From assembly GCA_002707685.1 (NCBI GenBank), contig PANQ01000008.1, positions 65,345-124,191 of the forward strand: a DNA stretch of 58,847 nt. The letters run 5' to 3'. The notes below the pieces were generated by a model that saw nothing but the letters and a program-made list of their open reading frames with translations, searched no databases and was not told the DNA's origin. The DNA is from Porticoccus sp. (GTDB lineage Bacteria; Pseudomonadota; Gammaproteobacteria; Pseudomonadales; Porticoccaceae). A program made the position numbers and the translations under genes. Position 1 is the first letter of the stretch. Each line of letters begins with the position of its first letter. Below are positions 44,097 through 54,400 of this stretch, piece after piece.

Positions 44097-44414
44097 ATGA
44101 ATATAAATGAATTGATGAAGCAAGCTCAAGACATGCAAACAAAGATGCAGCAACTGCAGGCCGAGGCGGCCAAAACAGAGGTCACCGGGGAAGCGGGTGC
44201 CGGTCTGGTACAGGTGGTGATGAATGGTCGCCACGATGTGCGCAAGGTCAATCTGGATCCATCCCTGCTCACTGAAGAAAAAGGCTTCCTGGAAGATCTG
44301 CTGGCAGCGGCTGTCAACGATGCCGTCAGAAAGGTCGAGGAAGACCAGCGCAAACAGATGGAAAAACTCACCGGTGGCATGCAGATGCCGCCGGGTTTCC
44401 AGATGCCTTTTTGA
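44097..44414 (+). CDS. ybaB: YbaB/EbfC nucleoid-associated protein
   Basis: A 105-residue DNA-binding protein of the YbaB/EbfC family, working as a dimer. Typical are [23 protein letters not shown] at the start and [18 protein letters not shown] in the core, ending in a Gly/Met/Pro-rich tail ([13 protein letters not shown]). Its place between dnaX and recR is conserved across gammaproteobacteria. Short spacing (17 bp) to dnaX suggests cotranscription. Confidence 0.95.
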   Translation: MNINELMKQAQDMQTKMQQLQAEAAKTEVTGEAGAGLVQVVMNGRHDVRKVNLDPSLLTEEKGFLEDLLAAAVNDAVRKVEEDQRKQMEKLTGGMQMPPGFQMPF

Positions 44415-44494
44415 GCCGTTGCTCAGATAGCAAGACAGGGCGCGCCTTGATGAAGGGTGTGTTCGAATGATTCCCGAGAGATTGGAAACAGACT

Positions 44495-45088
44495 GTGTTC
44501 AGCCCTTTGATAGACGAATTGATTGATGCCTTGCGCTGTCTGCCCGGTGTTGGCCCAAAGTCCGCCCAGCGAATGGCGCTGCAGCTGCTGGAGCGCAACC
44601 GCGATGGCGCCGTTCGTCTTTCCAGTGCGCTGAATCAGGCTGCTGAGCACGTGCGGCGTTGCCGGATGTGCCGGACGTTGACGGAAGCCGACCTGTGTGA
44701 AATATGCAGTAACGGGCGTCGCGACATCCATCAGTTATGCGTGGTGGAAACACCGGCCGATATGTTTGCTATTGAGCACAGTGGCAGCTATCGGGGGCGT
44801 TATTTTGTCCTGCTGGGCCATCTTTCGCCGATTGATGGTATTGGGCCGGATGCCATCGGTGTCGATCATCTGATGTCCCGGTTGGCCGAAGAAGAGATCA
44901 ATGAGTTGATTCTGGCCACGAATCTCACCGTCGAGGGCGAAACCACGGCCCATTACATCAGTGAAAGAGCCAGAATGCTCAATGTGACCGTGAGTCGTAT
45001 CGCCCACGGGGTGCCAATGGGTGGCGAGCTTGAATATGTGGATGGCGGAACTCTGTCCCATGCCTTTACCAGCCGCAAACAACTATAG
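44495..45088 (+). CDS. recR: Recombination mediator RecR
   Basis: A 197-residue protein that with RecO/RecF loads RecA at gaps. The helix-hairpin-helix region is [24 protein letters not shown], the four-cysteine zinc finger [18 protein letters not shown], and the Toprim domain spans [24 protein letters not shown] to [15 protein letters not shown]. The start is GTG at 44495, matching the usual length. It belongs to the dnaX-ybaB-recR operon. Confidence 0.96.
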   Translation: MFSPLIDELIDALRCLPGVGPKSAQRMALQLLERNRDGAVRLSSALNQAAEHVRRCRMCRTLTEADLCEICSNGRRDIHQLCVVETPADMFAIEHSGSYRGRYFVLLGHLSPIDGIGPDAIGVDHLMSRLAEEEINELILATNLTVEGETTAHYISERARMLNVTVSRIAHGVPMGGELEYVDGGTLSHAFTSRKQL

Positions 45089-45145
45089 TGGGTCTGCCAA
45101 TTCATGCCGCAGATTTCTTAATGACCTTTGTAACGGGAAGCACTG

Positions 45146-46318
45146 ATGTCTGAACAAATGCCGTCACCGATTCTGGTGGCTGACAGTGCCGCTTTGAGCC
45201 ACTGCGTCGAAGTGCTGCATGAATCCGATGTGCTGGCCGTTGACACCGAGTTTATGCGAACCGATACGTTTTACCCGATACTGGGTTTGATCCAGATATT
45301 TGACGGGCAGCAATGCTGGCTTATTGATCCCGTGGCACTGGATTCACTCGATGAGCTGGGCAGCGTTTTTAAAAACCCGGCAATTATCAAGGTATTCCAC
45401 TCCTGTTCTGAGGATCTGGAGGTGCTGCAGCATGTGATGGGTACTCTGCCTCAACCGCTGTTTGATACCCAGATTGCGGCGGCATTGTCCGGTTTCGGGT
45501 TCTCCCGGGGCTATGCCGCTTTGGTGGATGACCTGTTGGGTCATCACGTGCCCAAGGGCGAGACCCGCTCAGACTGGCTGCAGCGGCCTCTCAGTGAGGC
45601 GCAACTGGGTTATGCGGCGTCCGATGTCTATTTCCTGCTGCCTGTTTATCATTTGTTGGTGGCGGCGCTGGAAAAACTCGATCGGACGGCATGGATGGAC
45701 GAGGAAATGACGACATTGGTCGATCGTTCGCTTCAGACCGATGACACGGCAGACTATTATCGCAAGGTTAAGGGTGCCTGGAAGTTGGAAGCGAAAGCAC
45801 TGCAGGTATTGCAGGCAATTTGCCAGTGGCGGGAAGTCGAGGCGCGGCAGCGCAATCGTCCGCGCAACCGCCTGATAGCTGATCGGACCCTGCTGGATAT
45901 CGCCATCGCGCAACCGGCCAACAAGCAGTCACTGGCCGGTATCGAAGGCATTTTCCCGGGTTTTTTACGCCGTTATGGTGACGATCTTCTGTCACTGATT
46001 CATCGGGCGCAGAGCGATCATGTATCAAATCCCAGGCCGTTGCCGCCGCTGGATGCGCCTTTGCCAAAAGCGGCCCGGGATATGGCGAAGGAACTTAAGG
46101 CGGTGGCCAGCGAATGCGCAGAATCCCGGAACCTGTCGGTTGAAATGCTGGTCAGAAAGCGCGATATCGAAGAGTTGGTGCGTTCGGCGGTCGATACCGG
46201 CAAGCCCGTCCTCTCCGCTGCATTGCGGGAAGGCTGGCGCTATGACCTGATCGGACAGGTGCTTCTTGCTGAAGTCTGTCGTCTTTTGTCATCCAGGGCG
46301 AGTATCGTCAATGAGTAA
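45146..46318 (+). CDS. rnd: Ribonuclease D
   Basis: A 390-residue 3'-5' exoribonuclease for tRNA maturation. The DEDD exonuclease motifs are VDTEFMRTDTFYP (motif I, D-x-E), FHSCSEDLEVL (motif II) and GYAASDVYFLLPVY (motif III with Tyr), after FDTQIAAAL. Two HRDC domains follow (about 215-295 and 305-385). The last codons overlap the ycgL start. The order rnd-ycgL-ycgN is common in Pseudomonas-like genomes. Confidence 0.95.
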   Translation: MSEQMPSPILVADSAALSHCVEVLHESDVLAVDTEFMRTDTFYPILGLIQIFDGQQCWLIDPVALDSLDELGSVFKNPAIIKVFHSCSEDLEVLQHVMGTLPQPLFDTQIAAALSGFGFSRGYAALVDDLLGHHVPKGETRSDWLQRPLSEAQLGYAASDVYFLLPVYHLLVAALEKLDRTAWMDEEMTTLVDRSLQTDDTADYYRKVKGAWKLEAKALQVLQAICQWREVEARQRNRPRNRLIADRTLLDIAIAQPANKQSLAGIEGIFPGFLRRYGDDLLSLIHRAQSDHVSNPRPLPPLDAPLPKAARDMAKELKAVASECAESRNLSVEMLVRKRDIEELVRSAVDTGKPVLSAALREGWRYDLIGQVLLAEVCRLLSSRASIVNE

Positions 46319-46595
46319 ACAAATCTGCAAAATCTATCGCAGCTCGAAAAATGAAGCCATGTATCTCTATGTCGATCATCAGGAGGATCTGGACCGAATC
46401 CCTGAGCCGTTGTTACAGCGATTCGGCAAACCCAAACTGGCAATGACCCTGGCACTGTCTTTGGATAAAAAGCTGGCCAGAGCCGATGTCGCCAAGGTGC
46501 TCGAAGCGATCAGAGAGCAGGGTTATTACCTGCAGTTGCCACCAAGTCCCGAGGCGTATATGCAGGAATTGCGTAATAAAAACGATAAGCTTTAA
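46311..46595 (+). CDS. ycgL: YcgL domain protein
   Basis: A 94-residue protein of the YcgL family: CKIYRSSKNEAMYLYVDHQEDLDRIPEPLLQRFGKP and YYLQLPPSPEAYM. The start at 46311 overlaps the rnd stop by eight bases. Its function is not established. Genomic pairing with rnd and ycgN suggests a link to RNA metabolism, which is inferred. Confidence 0.93.
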   Translation: MSKQICKIYRSSKNEAMYLYVDHQEDLDRIPEPLLQRFGKPKLAMTLALSLDKKLARADVAKVLEAIREQGYYLQLPPSPEAYMQELRNKNDKL

Positions 46596-46606
46596 AGGGT
46601 AAGTGA

Positions 46607-47053
46607 TTGAGTAAAAAACCTTTTTGGGAAGAAAAATCTCTGGCAGAAATGAGTCGCGATGAATGGGAGCAGCTCTGTGATGGTTGCGCCCGGTGTTGTC
46701 TGCACAAGCTCGAAGATGAGGAGAATGGCGATATCTTTTATACGGATGTTGCCTGTCAGTTGCTCGACCAGACCAGCTGCCGTTGCGTCGATTACCGGCA
46801 TCGGTTGGCAAAAGTGCCGGATTGTCTGGCCCTGTCACCCGAAAAAATAGATCAATTCCACTGGTTGCCAGATACCTGCGCTTATCGCCTACTGGCTGCT
46901 GGCCGCCGATTGAAAGCCTGGCATCCGCTGGTTTCCGGCGATCCTGAATCAGTACACCGGGCAGGCATTTCAGTCCGGGGCAGGGTGGTTGAAGAATTTT
47001 CCGTAGCAGAGCAGGATATGGAGGACCATGTGATCCACTGGGTGAGCAGTTGA
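46607..47053 (+). CDS. ycgN: YcgN/UPF0260 cysteine cluster protein
   Basis: A 148-residue protein with the family cysteine cluster CDGCARCCLHKLEDE near the N-terminus and CRCVDYRHRLAKVPDCLAL later. Cysteine clusters of this kind probably bind metal or an Fe-S cluster. The start is TTG at 46607, 11 bp after ycgL, which is acceptable because the family begins with the FWEEKSL block. No activity is known. Confidence 0.93.
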   Translation: MSKKPFWEEKSLAEMSRDEWEQLCDGCARCCLHKLEDEENGDIFYTDVACQLLDQTSCRCVDYRHRLAKVPDCLALSPEKIDQFHWLPDTCAYRLLAAGRRLKAWHPLVSGDPESVHRAGISVRGRVVEEFSVAEQDMEDHVIHWVSS

Positions 47054-47220
47054 TCCGGTTTTCTTGAGTTCTCTTTGACATCTTCTGCCAACTGGTTTTT
47101 AGTGGCGGCCTCTGCTTTTCAGAGGGTGAGTCAAAACATCTCGGGCAATCATCACCATTAGGTTATACTCGCCGGTCACGGATTGAATAACGGACGTATC
47201 AAAGGGAAAGGAGCGTATTT

Positions 47221-47592
47221 ATGTATTCAGACGAAAACTATCTTTGGGGACTGGTCGCCTATTATGTCGGTAGTGGGCTGGTGTTGCTGTTTTTATGGCG
47301 GTTCCGCGAGCTGTTACCCGGTAGGCATTTTCGCAATGTGCTGCTGCTGTTGATCAGTGCCACTTTACTGGTGCCTATCAAGGCCTACCCCGACCTCCAC
47401 TATCTGGCCCCGGCCTGGTTTGTCAGCTTGTATGAGGGGCTAACGAGTGCTTCGGATCAGGGTTATTTGCGTGGCGCGCTGCCCATCTTCGTCTGCTTTT
47501 TTGCAGCATTGCTGGTTTATACTGGTGGGCAGCTGATTGCCGGTCAGTTTGTTCGATCCTCCAGGACTGCAGACCACGAAGTGAATTCCTAG
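47221..47592 (+). CDS. Conserved membrane protein of unknown function
   Basis: A 123-residue membrane protein with three hydrophobic helices: LVAYYVGSGLVLLFLWRF, NVLLLLISATLLVPIKAY and LPIFVCFFAALLVYTGGQLI. AAAGGAG lies 9-15 bases before the start. The N-terminal YSDENYLWGLVAYYVG block recurs in proteins near ycgN in related genomes, as far as I can recall. The stop overlaps the end of the convergent ABC-F gene by four bases. Confidence 0.75.
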   Translation: MYSDENYLWGLVAYYVGSGLVLLFLWRFRELLPGRHFRNVLLLLISATLLVPIKAYPDLHYLAPAWFVSLYEGLTSASDQGYLRGALPIFVCFFAALLVYTGGQLIAGQFVRSSRTADHEVNS

Positions 47593-49490
47593 AGAGTCAA
47601 AGCGACTTCAAGTGTTTCCAGCTGCTCGGCCAGTTCCAGCCATTGAATTTCAACTGCCTCTCGCTGCTGTTTGAGCTGACTCTGTTCAAACAGCAGTGAC
47701 TGCAGCGCCTCTTTGTGCTCGGGTTGATAAATTGCCGGGTCGGCAAGACGATTTTCAACATCATTGACCGCCACATCCAGCTTGTTCATGCGCATTTCTG
47801 CTTCACTCAGGGCCTTCTTGAGCGGACGCAGCTGTTGCCGGATTTCAGCCCCTTCACGGCGTTGCTGTTTGCGCTGTATAGCAGGCCCGGGTGCGGAGGA
47901 TGTTTGTTCGCCTTTGTCGCGCAAATGTGACAGTAGCCAGTGGGTGTAGCTGTCGAGGTCGCCAGCAAAAGGCGCCACTTCCTCAGCGTTTACCAGCAAT
48001 AGGTCATCAACGGTATTCCGGATCAAATGCCGATCATGGGAAATCAGTACCACAGCACCGGCAAAGTCCTGTAACGCCATGGTCAGCGCATGGCGCATTT
48101 CGAGATCCAGGTGGTTGGTGGGTTCGTCGAGTAACAGCAGGTTGGGCTTTAGCCAGACGATGATCGCCAGAGCCAGTCGTGCCTTTTCACCACCTGAGAA
48201 ATGCTCGATCACATCCAGTGCCATGTCGCCACGGAAATCAAAGCGACCCAGAAAATTGCGCATGCTTTGTTCAGTGGCGCTCGGCGTCAGTCGCTGTAAA
48301 TGCAGCAGGGGACTGGCGGATATATCGAGAGCATCGAGTTGGTGTTGGGTGAAATAGCCGATGGAGAGGTGTTCCCCCGCAACGCGCTCACCACCGAGAG
48401 GCCGTAAATCACCGGCCAGGGTTTTAATCAGCGTCGATTTGCCGGCGCCGTTGGCGCCGAGCAGTGCGATTCGGCTACCCGGATGCAAGGTCAGGTTGAC
48501 TTCGCTGAGGATAGGTTTGTCGGGATAACCCGCCACAGTTTTACTGAGTGATAGCAGCGGATCGCTGATTCGTTCCGGTGGGAAAAATTCAAAGTCGAAC
48601 GGTGAATCAATATGCGCGGGCGCGACGGTTGCCATTCGCTCCAGTTCCTTCAGGCGGCTCTGGGCCTGTCGGGCCTTGGTGGCCTGAGCCCTGAAGCGAG
48701 CGACGAATCGATTGATTTCTCCGATACGGCGTTGCTGCTTTTCATAAACAGCCTGCTGTTGGGTGAGTCGCTCGCTGCGCTGGCGCTCAAATGCCGAGTA
48801 GTTGCCGCGGTAGCTGAGCAGGCTGGCGTGTTCGATATGAAAAATTTCTTCGCAGACGTTGTCGATAAAATCCCGATCGTGGGAAATCAACAAAACGGTA
48901 CCCGGGTAATTCTGCAGCCATCGTTCCAACCAGAGAGTCGTATCCATATCCAGGTGGTTGGTAGGCTCGTCTAGCATCAGAAAATCGGATGGGCACATCA
49001 ATGCTCTGGCCAGATTCAGGCGAATCCGCCAGCCACCTGAAAAACGGCTCACTGGGGAAGCTCTTTCCTCTGCAGAAAAGCCCAGCCCCTCCAGCAATTG
49101 TTCCGCCCGTAGCGGAGCGGTATAACCATCGATCTCGTCCAGTGCCTGATGCAGGTTGGCCAGCCGGTCGTTGGCCTGATCGGTTTCGGCCCGGGCGATG
49201 TCTGCCTCCAGCTTGCGCAGGGTCTCGTCACCATCAATGACAAAGTCGAGCGCAGCCCGGTCGGTTGTCTGTATCTCCTGTGCCATATGGGCCATGCGCC
49301 ATTGACCGGGGATCTGCAGCGTGCCTTCCTCCACTGTCAACTCCCCCAGAAGCAGGCTGAAAAGGCTCGATTTGCCAGCGCCATTGGCACCAATCAATGC
49401 TATTTTTCGACCCGGGTGGATGGTTGCGCTGGTTTTTTCCAGTAGCCGTTTGGTGCCCCGCTGCAGGGTAATATTTTCCAGAATGATCAT
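47589..49490 (-). CDS. yheS: ABC-F ATPase (YheS-like)
   Basis: A 633-residue soluble protein with two ABC domains and no membrane part; ABC-F proteins act on the ribosome. The first nucleotide site is LIGANGAGKSSLFSLLLG with the signature RFSGGWRIRLNLARAL and DEPTNHLDMDTTLWLE; the second is LLGANGAGKSTLIKTLAG with HFSGGEKARLALAI and DEPTNHLDLEMRHAL. The interdomain linker and a C-terminal coiled coil (QLRPLKKALSEAEMRMNKLD) match YheS. The start at 49490 (MIILENITLQ) is the family start; upstream Met codons at 49535 and 49529 are unlikely. Confidence 0.93.
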   Translation of the reverse strand: MIILENITLQRGTKRLLEKTSATIHPGRKIALIGANGAGKSSLFSLLLGELTVEEGTLQIPGQWRMAHMAQEIQTTDRAALDFVIDGDETLRKLEADIARAETDQANDRLANLHQALDEIDGYTAPLRAEQLLEGLGFSAEERASPVSRFSGGWRIRLNLARALMCPSDFLMLDEPTNHLDMDTTLWLERWLQNYPGTVLLISHDRDFIDNVCEEIFHIEHASLLSYRGNYSAFERQRSERLTQQQAVYEKQQRRIGEINRFVARFRAQATKARQAQSRLKELERMATVAPAHIDSPFDFEFFPPERISDPLLSLSKTVAGYPDKPILSEVNLTLHPGSRIALLGANGAGKSTLIKTLAGDLRPLGGERVAGEHLSIGYFTQHQLDALDISASPLLHLQRLTPSATEQSMRNFLGRFDFRGDMALDVIEHFSGGEKARLALAIIVWLKPNLLLLDEPTNHLDLEMRHALTMALQDFAGAVVLISHDRHLIRNTVDDLLLVNAEEVAPFAGDLDSYTHWLLSHLRDKGEQTSSAPGPAIQRKQQRREGAEIRQQLRPLKKALSEAEMRMNKLDVAVNDVENRLADPAIYQPEHKEALQSLLFEQSQLKQQREAVEIQWLELAEQLETLEVALTL

Positions 49491-49700
49491 GGCCGGCATT
49501 ATGACGGATTTGTGGTCTTTAAGCCGCATTGGCATGCGTCGTTTGGGTTACTTTTGGCAATTAATTTAGTGGTGGTCAACAAACCGCCACAAGTTCTGTT
49601 GTACGTCCGCCGGGCATTTGGTTAGCATTGGTTATCGGGCTAAAACCATTGCAGAATGACCCGTGCGGTAAAAAACATAACAATCCCGGGGGGGTGAGCA

Positions 49701-51383
49701 ATGTCTGAGAATCAGCAGCCAATGGATGTGAACGAAGCAGTACGAAAATCGTGGGAACACTTTGGATTGCCTGCGGAGTTGCCGCCCTGTGATTTTCAGT
49801 CACTTCTGGATGTGCTGGAGGATGCGGTATCGCACTTTCCGGATAACCCGGCGGTGACGTCCTTGGGTGGCACGTTAAGCTTTGCTGAGCTGGATACCCT
49901 TTCTACCCGGTTTGCCGCCTATTTGCAGCAACACACCCAGCTAAAGCCCGGTGACCGTCTGGCCATTCAGATGCCCAGCCTGATTCAGTACCTGGTGGTG
50001 GCCTACGGTGCTTTTAAAGCCGGATTAGTGGTGGTGAATATCAACCCAATGTATACCGAGGTGGAGCTCGACTATCAGCTCAATCACGCCGGGGTGAAGG
50101 CCGTGGTGGTGTTTGATCGCTTCCTGGGTATCGTGGAAGCCGTACGCGATCAGACACCGGTGGAAACCGTGTTTGTCACCAGCCCCTTCGATCTTCATTC
50201 ACCCCTTAAACGTCGGTTGATGAGCGTGGTGCTTAAACTGATGGGTAAAGCGGTGAAGCCCGGCCGTGCAATCCCTTTGCAGCAGGTATTTGCCGAGACT
50301 GCCGACGTCGCATATCAACCGGTTGAGCTGACACTGGACGATATGGCGCTGTTGCAATACACCGGCGGGACAACCGGTGTCTCCAAACCCGCCATCATCA
50401 GTCACGGCAATATGGTCGATGTCACTCGCCAGGCTTGGGCATTGCTTGAGATGTCGGGTCTGGAGCGGGGCAAAGAACGGATTGTTTCACCGTTGCCGCT
50501 CTATCATATCTATGCCTTTGCGCTCTCTGTAACCACCGGCGTGTATATCGGGGCTCACTCGCTGTTGGTGCCAAATCCGAGGGATATCAAGGGCTTCGTC
50601 AAGCTGTTGAGGCGCTGGCCCGCCACACTGTTTTCCGGGCTGAACACCCTGTTTGTGGCATTGCTCAAGCATCCCGACTTTACCCGCATTGATTTTTCCG
50701 GTCTGAAAATTACCCTGTCGGGCGGTTCCGCTCTGGCCAGTGACACCGGTAAGGCCTGGCAGGACAAGACCGGCTGCGAGATCAGCGAAGCCTATGGTCT
50801 TACCGAGGCTTCGCCGATCGTGTCATTTTCTCCGCGGGGTTCCGGCAAGGCCGGCTCTGTGGGTATTGCTGTTCCTGAGACAGAGTTGCGAATTGTCGAT
50901 GACGAGGGAAAGGCATTAACCGTTGATGAACACGGCGAACTCTGGGTGCGGGGTCCGCAGGTGATGTCCGGCTATCTGGATTTCCCTGAAGAGACAGCCA
51001 AAACCATTACTGACGACGGTTGGCTGAAAACCGGTGACATCGCATCAGTGGACCGGGATGGGTTTCTCCGCATTCACGACCGCAAAAAAGACATGATCAG
51101 TGTGTCGGGTTTTAACGTCTATCCCAATGAGATTGAAAACGTGGTGTCGCATCATCCCGACATCAGTTACTGCGCGGTCGTTGGCGTGCCAGACGAGCAC
51201 TCGGGTGAAGCGGTCAAGTTGTATCTGGTCAGCACCAATCCCGAGCTGACCGCGGACGACATGCACGATTACTGTGCGAAGCAACTGGCCCGTTATAAAT
51301 TACCAAAATACATTGAGTTTCGGGATGAGCTGCCGCTCTCCAACGTCGGTAAGGTTTTGCGTCGAGAGTTGCGTGATAGCTGA
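49701..51383 (+). CDS. fadD: Long-chain fatty acid-CoA ligase FadD
   Basis: A 560-residue acyl-CoA synthetase that activates fatty acids at the inner membrane for beta-oxidation or lipid synthesis. The AMP-binding signature is YTGGTTGVSKPAIISHGN, and DGWLKTGDIASVDRDGFLRIHDRKKDMISVSGFNVYPNEIE contains the adenylate-forming C-terminal core. The ending LPLSNVGKVLRRELR carries the catalytic Lys. A possible DivL/FadD-like head (ENQQPMDVNEAVRKSWEHFG) is unusual compared with E. coli FadD. The gene stands alone, 22 bp upstream of hrpA. Confidence 0.94.
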   Translation: MSENQQPMDVNEAVRKSWEHFGLPAELPPCDFQSLLDVLEDAVSHFPDNPAVTSLGGTLSFAELDTLSTRFAAYLQQHTQLKPGDRLAIQMPSLIQYLVVAYGAFKAGLVVVNINPMYTEVELDYQLNHAGVKAVVVFDRFLGIVEAVRDQTPVETVFVTSPFDLHSPLKRRLMSVVLKLMGKAVKPGRAIPLQQVFAETADVAYQPVELTLDDMALLQYTGGTTGVSKPAIISHGNMVDVTRQAWALLEMSGLERGKERIVSPLPLYHIYAFALSVTTGVYIGAHSLLVPNPRDIKGFVKLLRRWPATLFSGLNTLFVALLKHPDFTRIDFSGLKITLSGGSALASDTGKAWQDKTGCEISEAYGLTEASPIVSFSPRGSGKAGSVGIAVPETELRIVDDEGKALTVDEHGELWVRGPQVMSGYLDFPEETAKTITDDGWLKTGDIASVDRDGFLRIHDRKKDMISVSGFNVYPNEIENVVSHHPDISYCAVVGVPDEHSGEAVKLYLVSTNPELTADDMHDYCAKQLARYKLPKYIEFRDELPLSNVGKVLRRELRDS

Positions 51384-51404
51384 CCGGATGGCACGAATGC
51401 AACG

Positions 51405-54400
51405 ATGACGGACGATGTTTCACAATGGCGGGACAGGGTTGCGCTGTGCCTCGGGGTTGACCGTGGGCCGCTGAACCGGCAACTGGACAAGATTGCTCGA
51501 CGGGCTGCGCAGGGCAAGCCGTTTGACCGGGAGATGAAGGCATTTTTGGCGCGGCTGGAAAAATCCAGCCAACAGTATCATGCGCGTCGGGCCAGTGTGC
51601 CGTCTCTGACATATCCGGAAGACCTGCCCATTGCGGCCCGTCGTGAAGATCTTCGCAAAGCAATTGCCGACCACCAGGTGGTGATTGTGGCCGGGGAAAC
51701 CGGTTCCGGTAAAACCACCCAGTTACCCAAAATCTGTCTTGAGCTCGGTCGCGGCGTCGCCGGCATGATCGGCCACACCCAGCCGCGTCGCATTGCGGCC
51801 CGGACGGTAGCCAACCGTATCACTAAGGAGTTGCAGCAACCACTTGGCGAAACGGTCGGTTATCAGGTTCGTTTCAGTGAGCAGATCGGCGATAACACGC
51901 TGGTTAAACTGATGACTGACGGTATTCTGCTCGCCGATATTCAGAATGACCGACTGCTGCACCGCTACGATACCCTGATTATCGACGAGGCCCATGAACG
52001 GAGCCTGAATATCGACTTCCTGCTCGGCTATCTGAAAAATATTCTCCCCCAGCGCCCCGACCTGAAAGTGGTTATCACCTCTGCGACCATCGATGTAGAG
52101 CGTTTCTCGCAGCACTTCGATGATGCACCGATTATTGAGGTATCCGGCCGCACCTATCCCGTGGACGTTGAATACCGTCCCGCCGAGGAAGACCGGGATC
52201 TGTCGCTGCAGGTGCTGGATACGGTAGAAGAGATTCTGACGTTGCCAAAGCGGGGTGACATCCTGGTGTTCCTCAGCGGCGAGCGCGAGATTCGCGAAAC
52301 GGCCAATCTGTTGCGCAAGGCGCAACTGCCTCACCTCGAGGTGGTGCCACTCTATGCCCGTTTGAGTCTGGCGGAGCAGGGCCGGGTATTTTTGCCCCAC
52401 AAGGGTGTACGGGTGGTACTGGCCACCAATGTGGCGGAAACCTCCCTGACAGTGCCCGGCATCCGTTATGTGATTGACCCGGGCACGGCCAGAATCAGTC
52501 GCTACAGTTATCGCACCAAGGTACAACGACTGCCAATAGAACCGGTTTCTCAGGCCAGTGCCAACCAGCGCAAGGGGCGCTGTGGCCGGGTCAGTGAAGG
52601 GGTTTGTTTTCGCCTCTACAGCGAAGCGGACTTCAATAACCGTCCGGCCTATACCGATCCCGAAATTGTCCGCACCAACCTGGCTTCAGTGATTCTACAA
52701 ATGCTGCAGTTGAAAATTGGTGATATCCGTGACTTTCCGTTTGTCGAGGCCCCGGACCAGCGGCTGATCAACGACGGTTTCAGTCTGTTGCAGGAGTTGC
52801 ATGCAGTTACTCCGCAGGGCGAGTTGACCGAGACAGGGCGGCAACTCTCCCGTATTCCGGCCGATCCGAGGTTGGGCAGGATGTTGCTTGCGGCCGGAAA
52901 AGAAGGCGCCCTGCGTGAATTGCTGGTTATCGTCTCCGCACTCAGTGTTCAGGATCCCCGGGAGCGGCCCGCCGACAAGCAGCAGGCCGCCGACGAAAAA
53001 CATCGCCAGTGGCAGGATAAACACTCGGATTTCACGGCGCTGTTAAACCTCTGGAATACGATGGAAGACCAGCGCCAGGCATTGGGCCGCAACCCGTTTG
53101 ACAGATATTGCCGACAGCAGTTTGTATCGCCCCTGCGAATCAGGGAATGGCGGGATTTGCATCACCAGTTGCACCGTTATTGTCGTGAGCTGAAGTTACC
53201 CGAAAACCGTGATCCAGCGGACTATCCGGCGATCCACCGAGCCCTGTTAACCGGTTTGCTGGGGCAAGTGGGATTCCGCCACGATGAACGGGAATTTCTC
53301 GGCCCGCGCAATCGCAAGTTCCATGTTTTTCCCGCCTCTGGACTGTTTAAAAAACCGCCCAAGTGGCTAATGGCAGCAGAAATTATTGAGACGTCAAAAC
53401 TGTACAGTCATGTCAACGCCGCGATTGAACCTGAATGGCTGCAGGAGCTGGCGGCACATCTGGTCAAGAAAAGTTATAGCGAACCTCATTACAGTGCCCG
53501 GCGAGGGCAGGTGATGGCTTTTGAGCAACAGACGTTGTATGGACTGCCGATTCTCACGAGAAAACCCTGTAACTACAGTGCGATTGATCCATCCGTGTGT
53601 CGCGACATCTTCATTCGTGCCGCACTGGTGGAGGGCGAGTATCGGGGTAAGGGTGCATTTTTCGACCACAATCAAGCAATGCAGGAAAATCTCGAGGATA
53701 TGGAATCGCGAATCCGTCGTCGCGATGTGCTGGTGGATGATGAGGTGATGTACCAGTTTTATCAGGAGCGCTTGCCCCTCCATATTGTTAATCTGAAAGG
53801 CTTTGAAAAATGGCGCACCGAGGCAGAAAAAAAGGACCCCAAGCTGTTGTGGATGGACGAGTCCCTATTGATCCAGCGGGAGCTTGATGAAGACCTTGAG
53901 ACCCAATACCCGGATCATCTGGAGTGGCAGGGCACAGCCTATCCACTGAGTTACCATTTCGAGCCGGGGCATCCCGAAGACGGGGTGAGTGTGACGGTTC
54001 CTGTCAGTATCCTCCACCAGTTGCCAAACTACCGTTTTGAGTGGTTGGTGCCGGGTATGCTGAGGGATAAGTGTATTGCTTTAATCAAGGGGTTGCCGAA
54101 ATCACTGCGCCGTCATTTCGTGCCGGTTCCCGGTTTTGTGGACAAGGCGCTGGCGGGCTTGAAGGCGGATGATTTCCCTCTTGCCGAGTCCCTTGGACAG
54201 CAGTTGAAAAGGCTTTCCGGTGTGACAGTTGCCGATGGGCAGTGGCAGCAGGTTGAGTTGGAGCCCATTTATTCCGTTAATATTCGCCTGACCGATGAGC
54301 AGGGCGAGCTGTTGGCGATGGGCCGCAACCTGACCGAGCTTAAAGCGACCTACCGGGGGCGGGTCTCCCAAACGATCAATGAGTCCTCTGTCGACAGCAT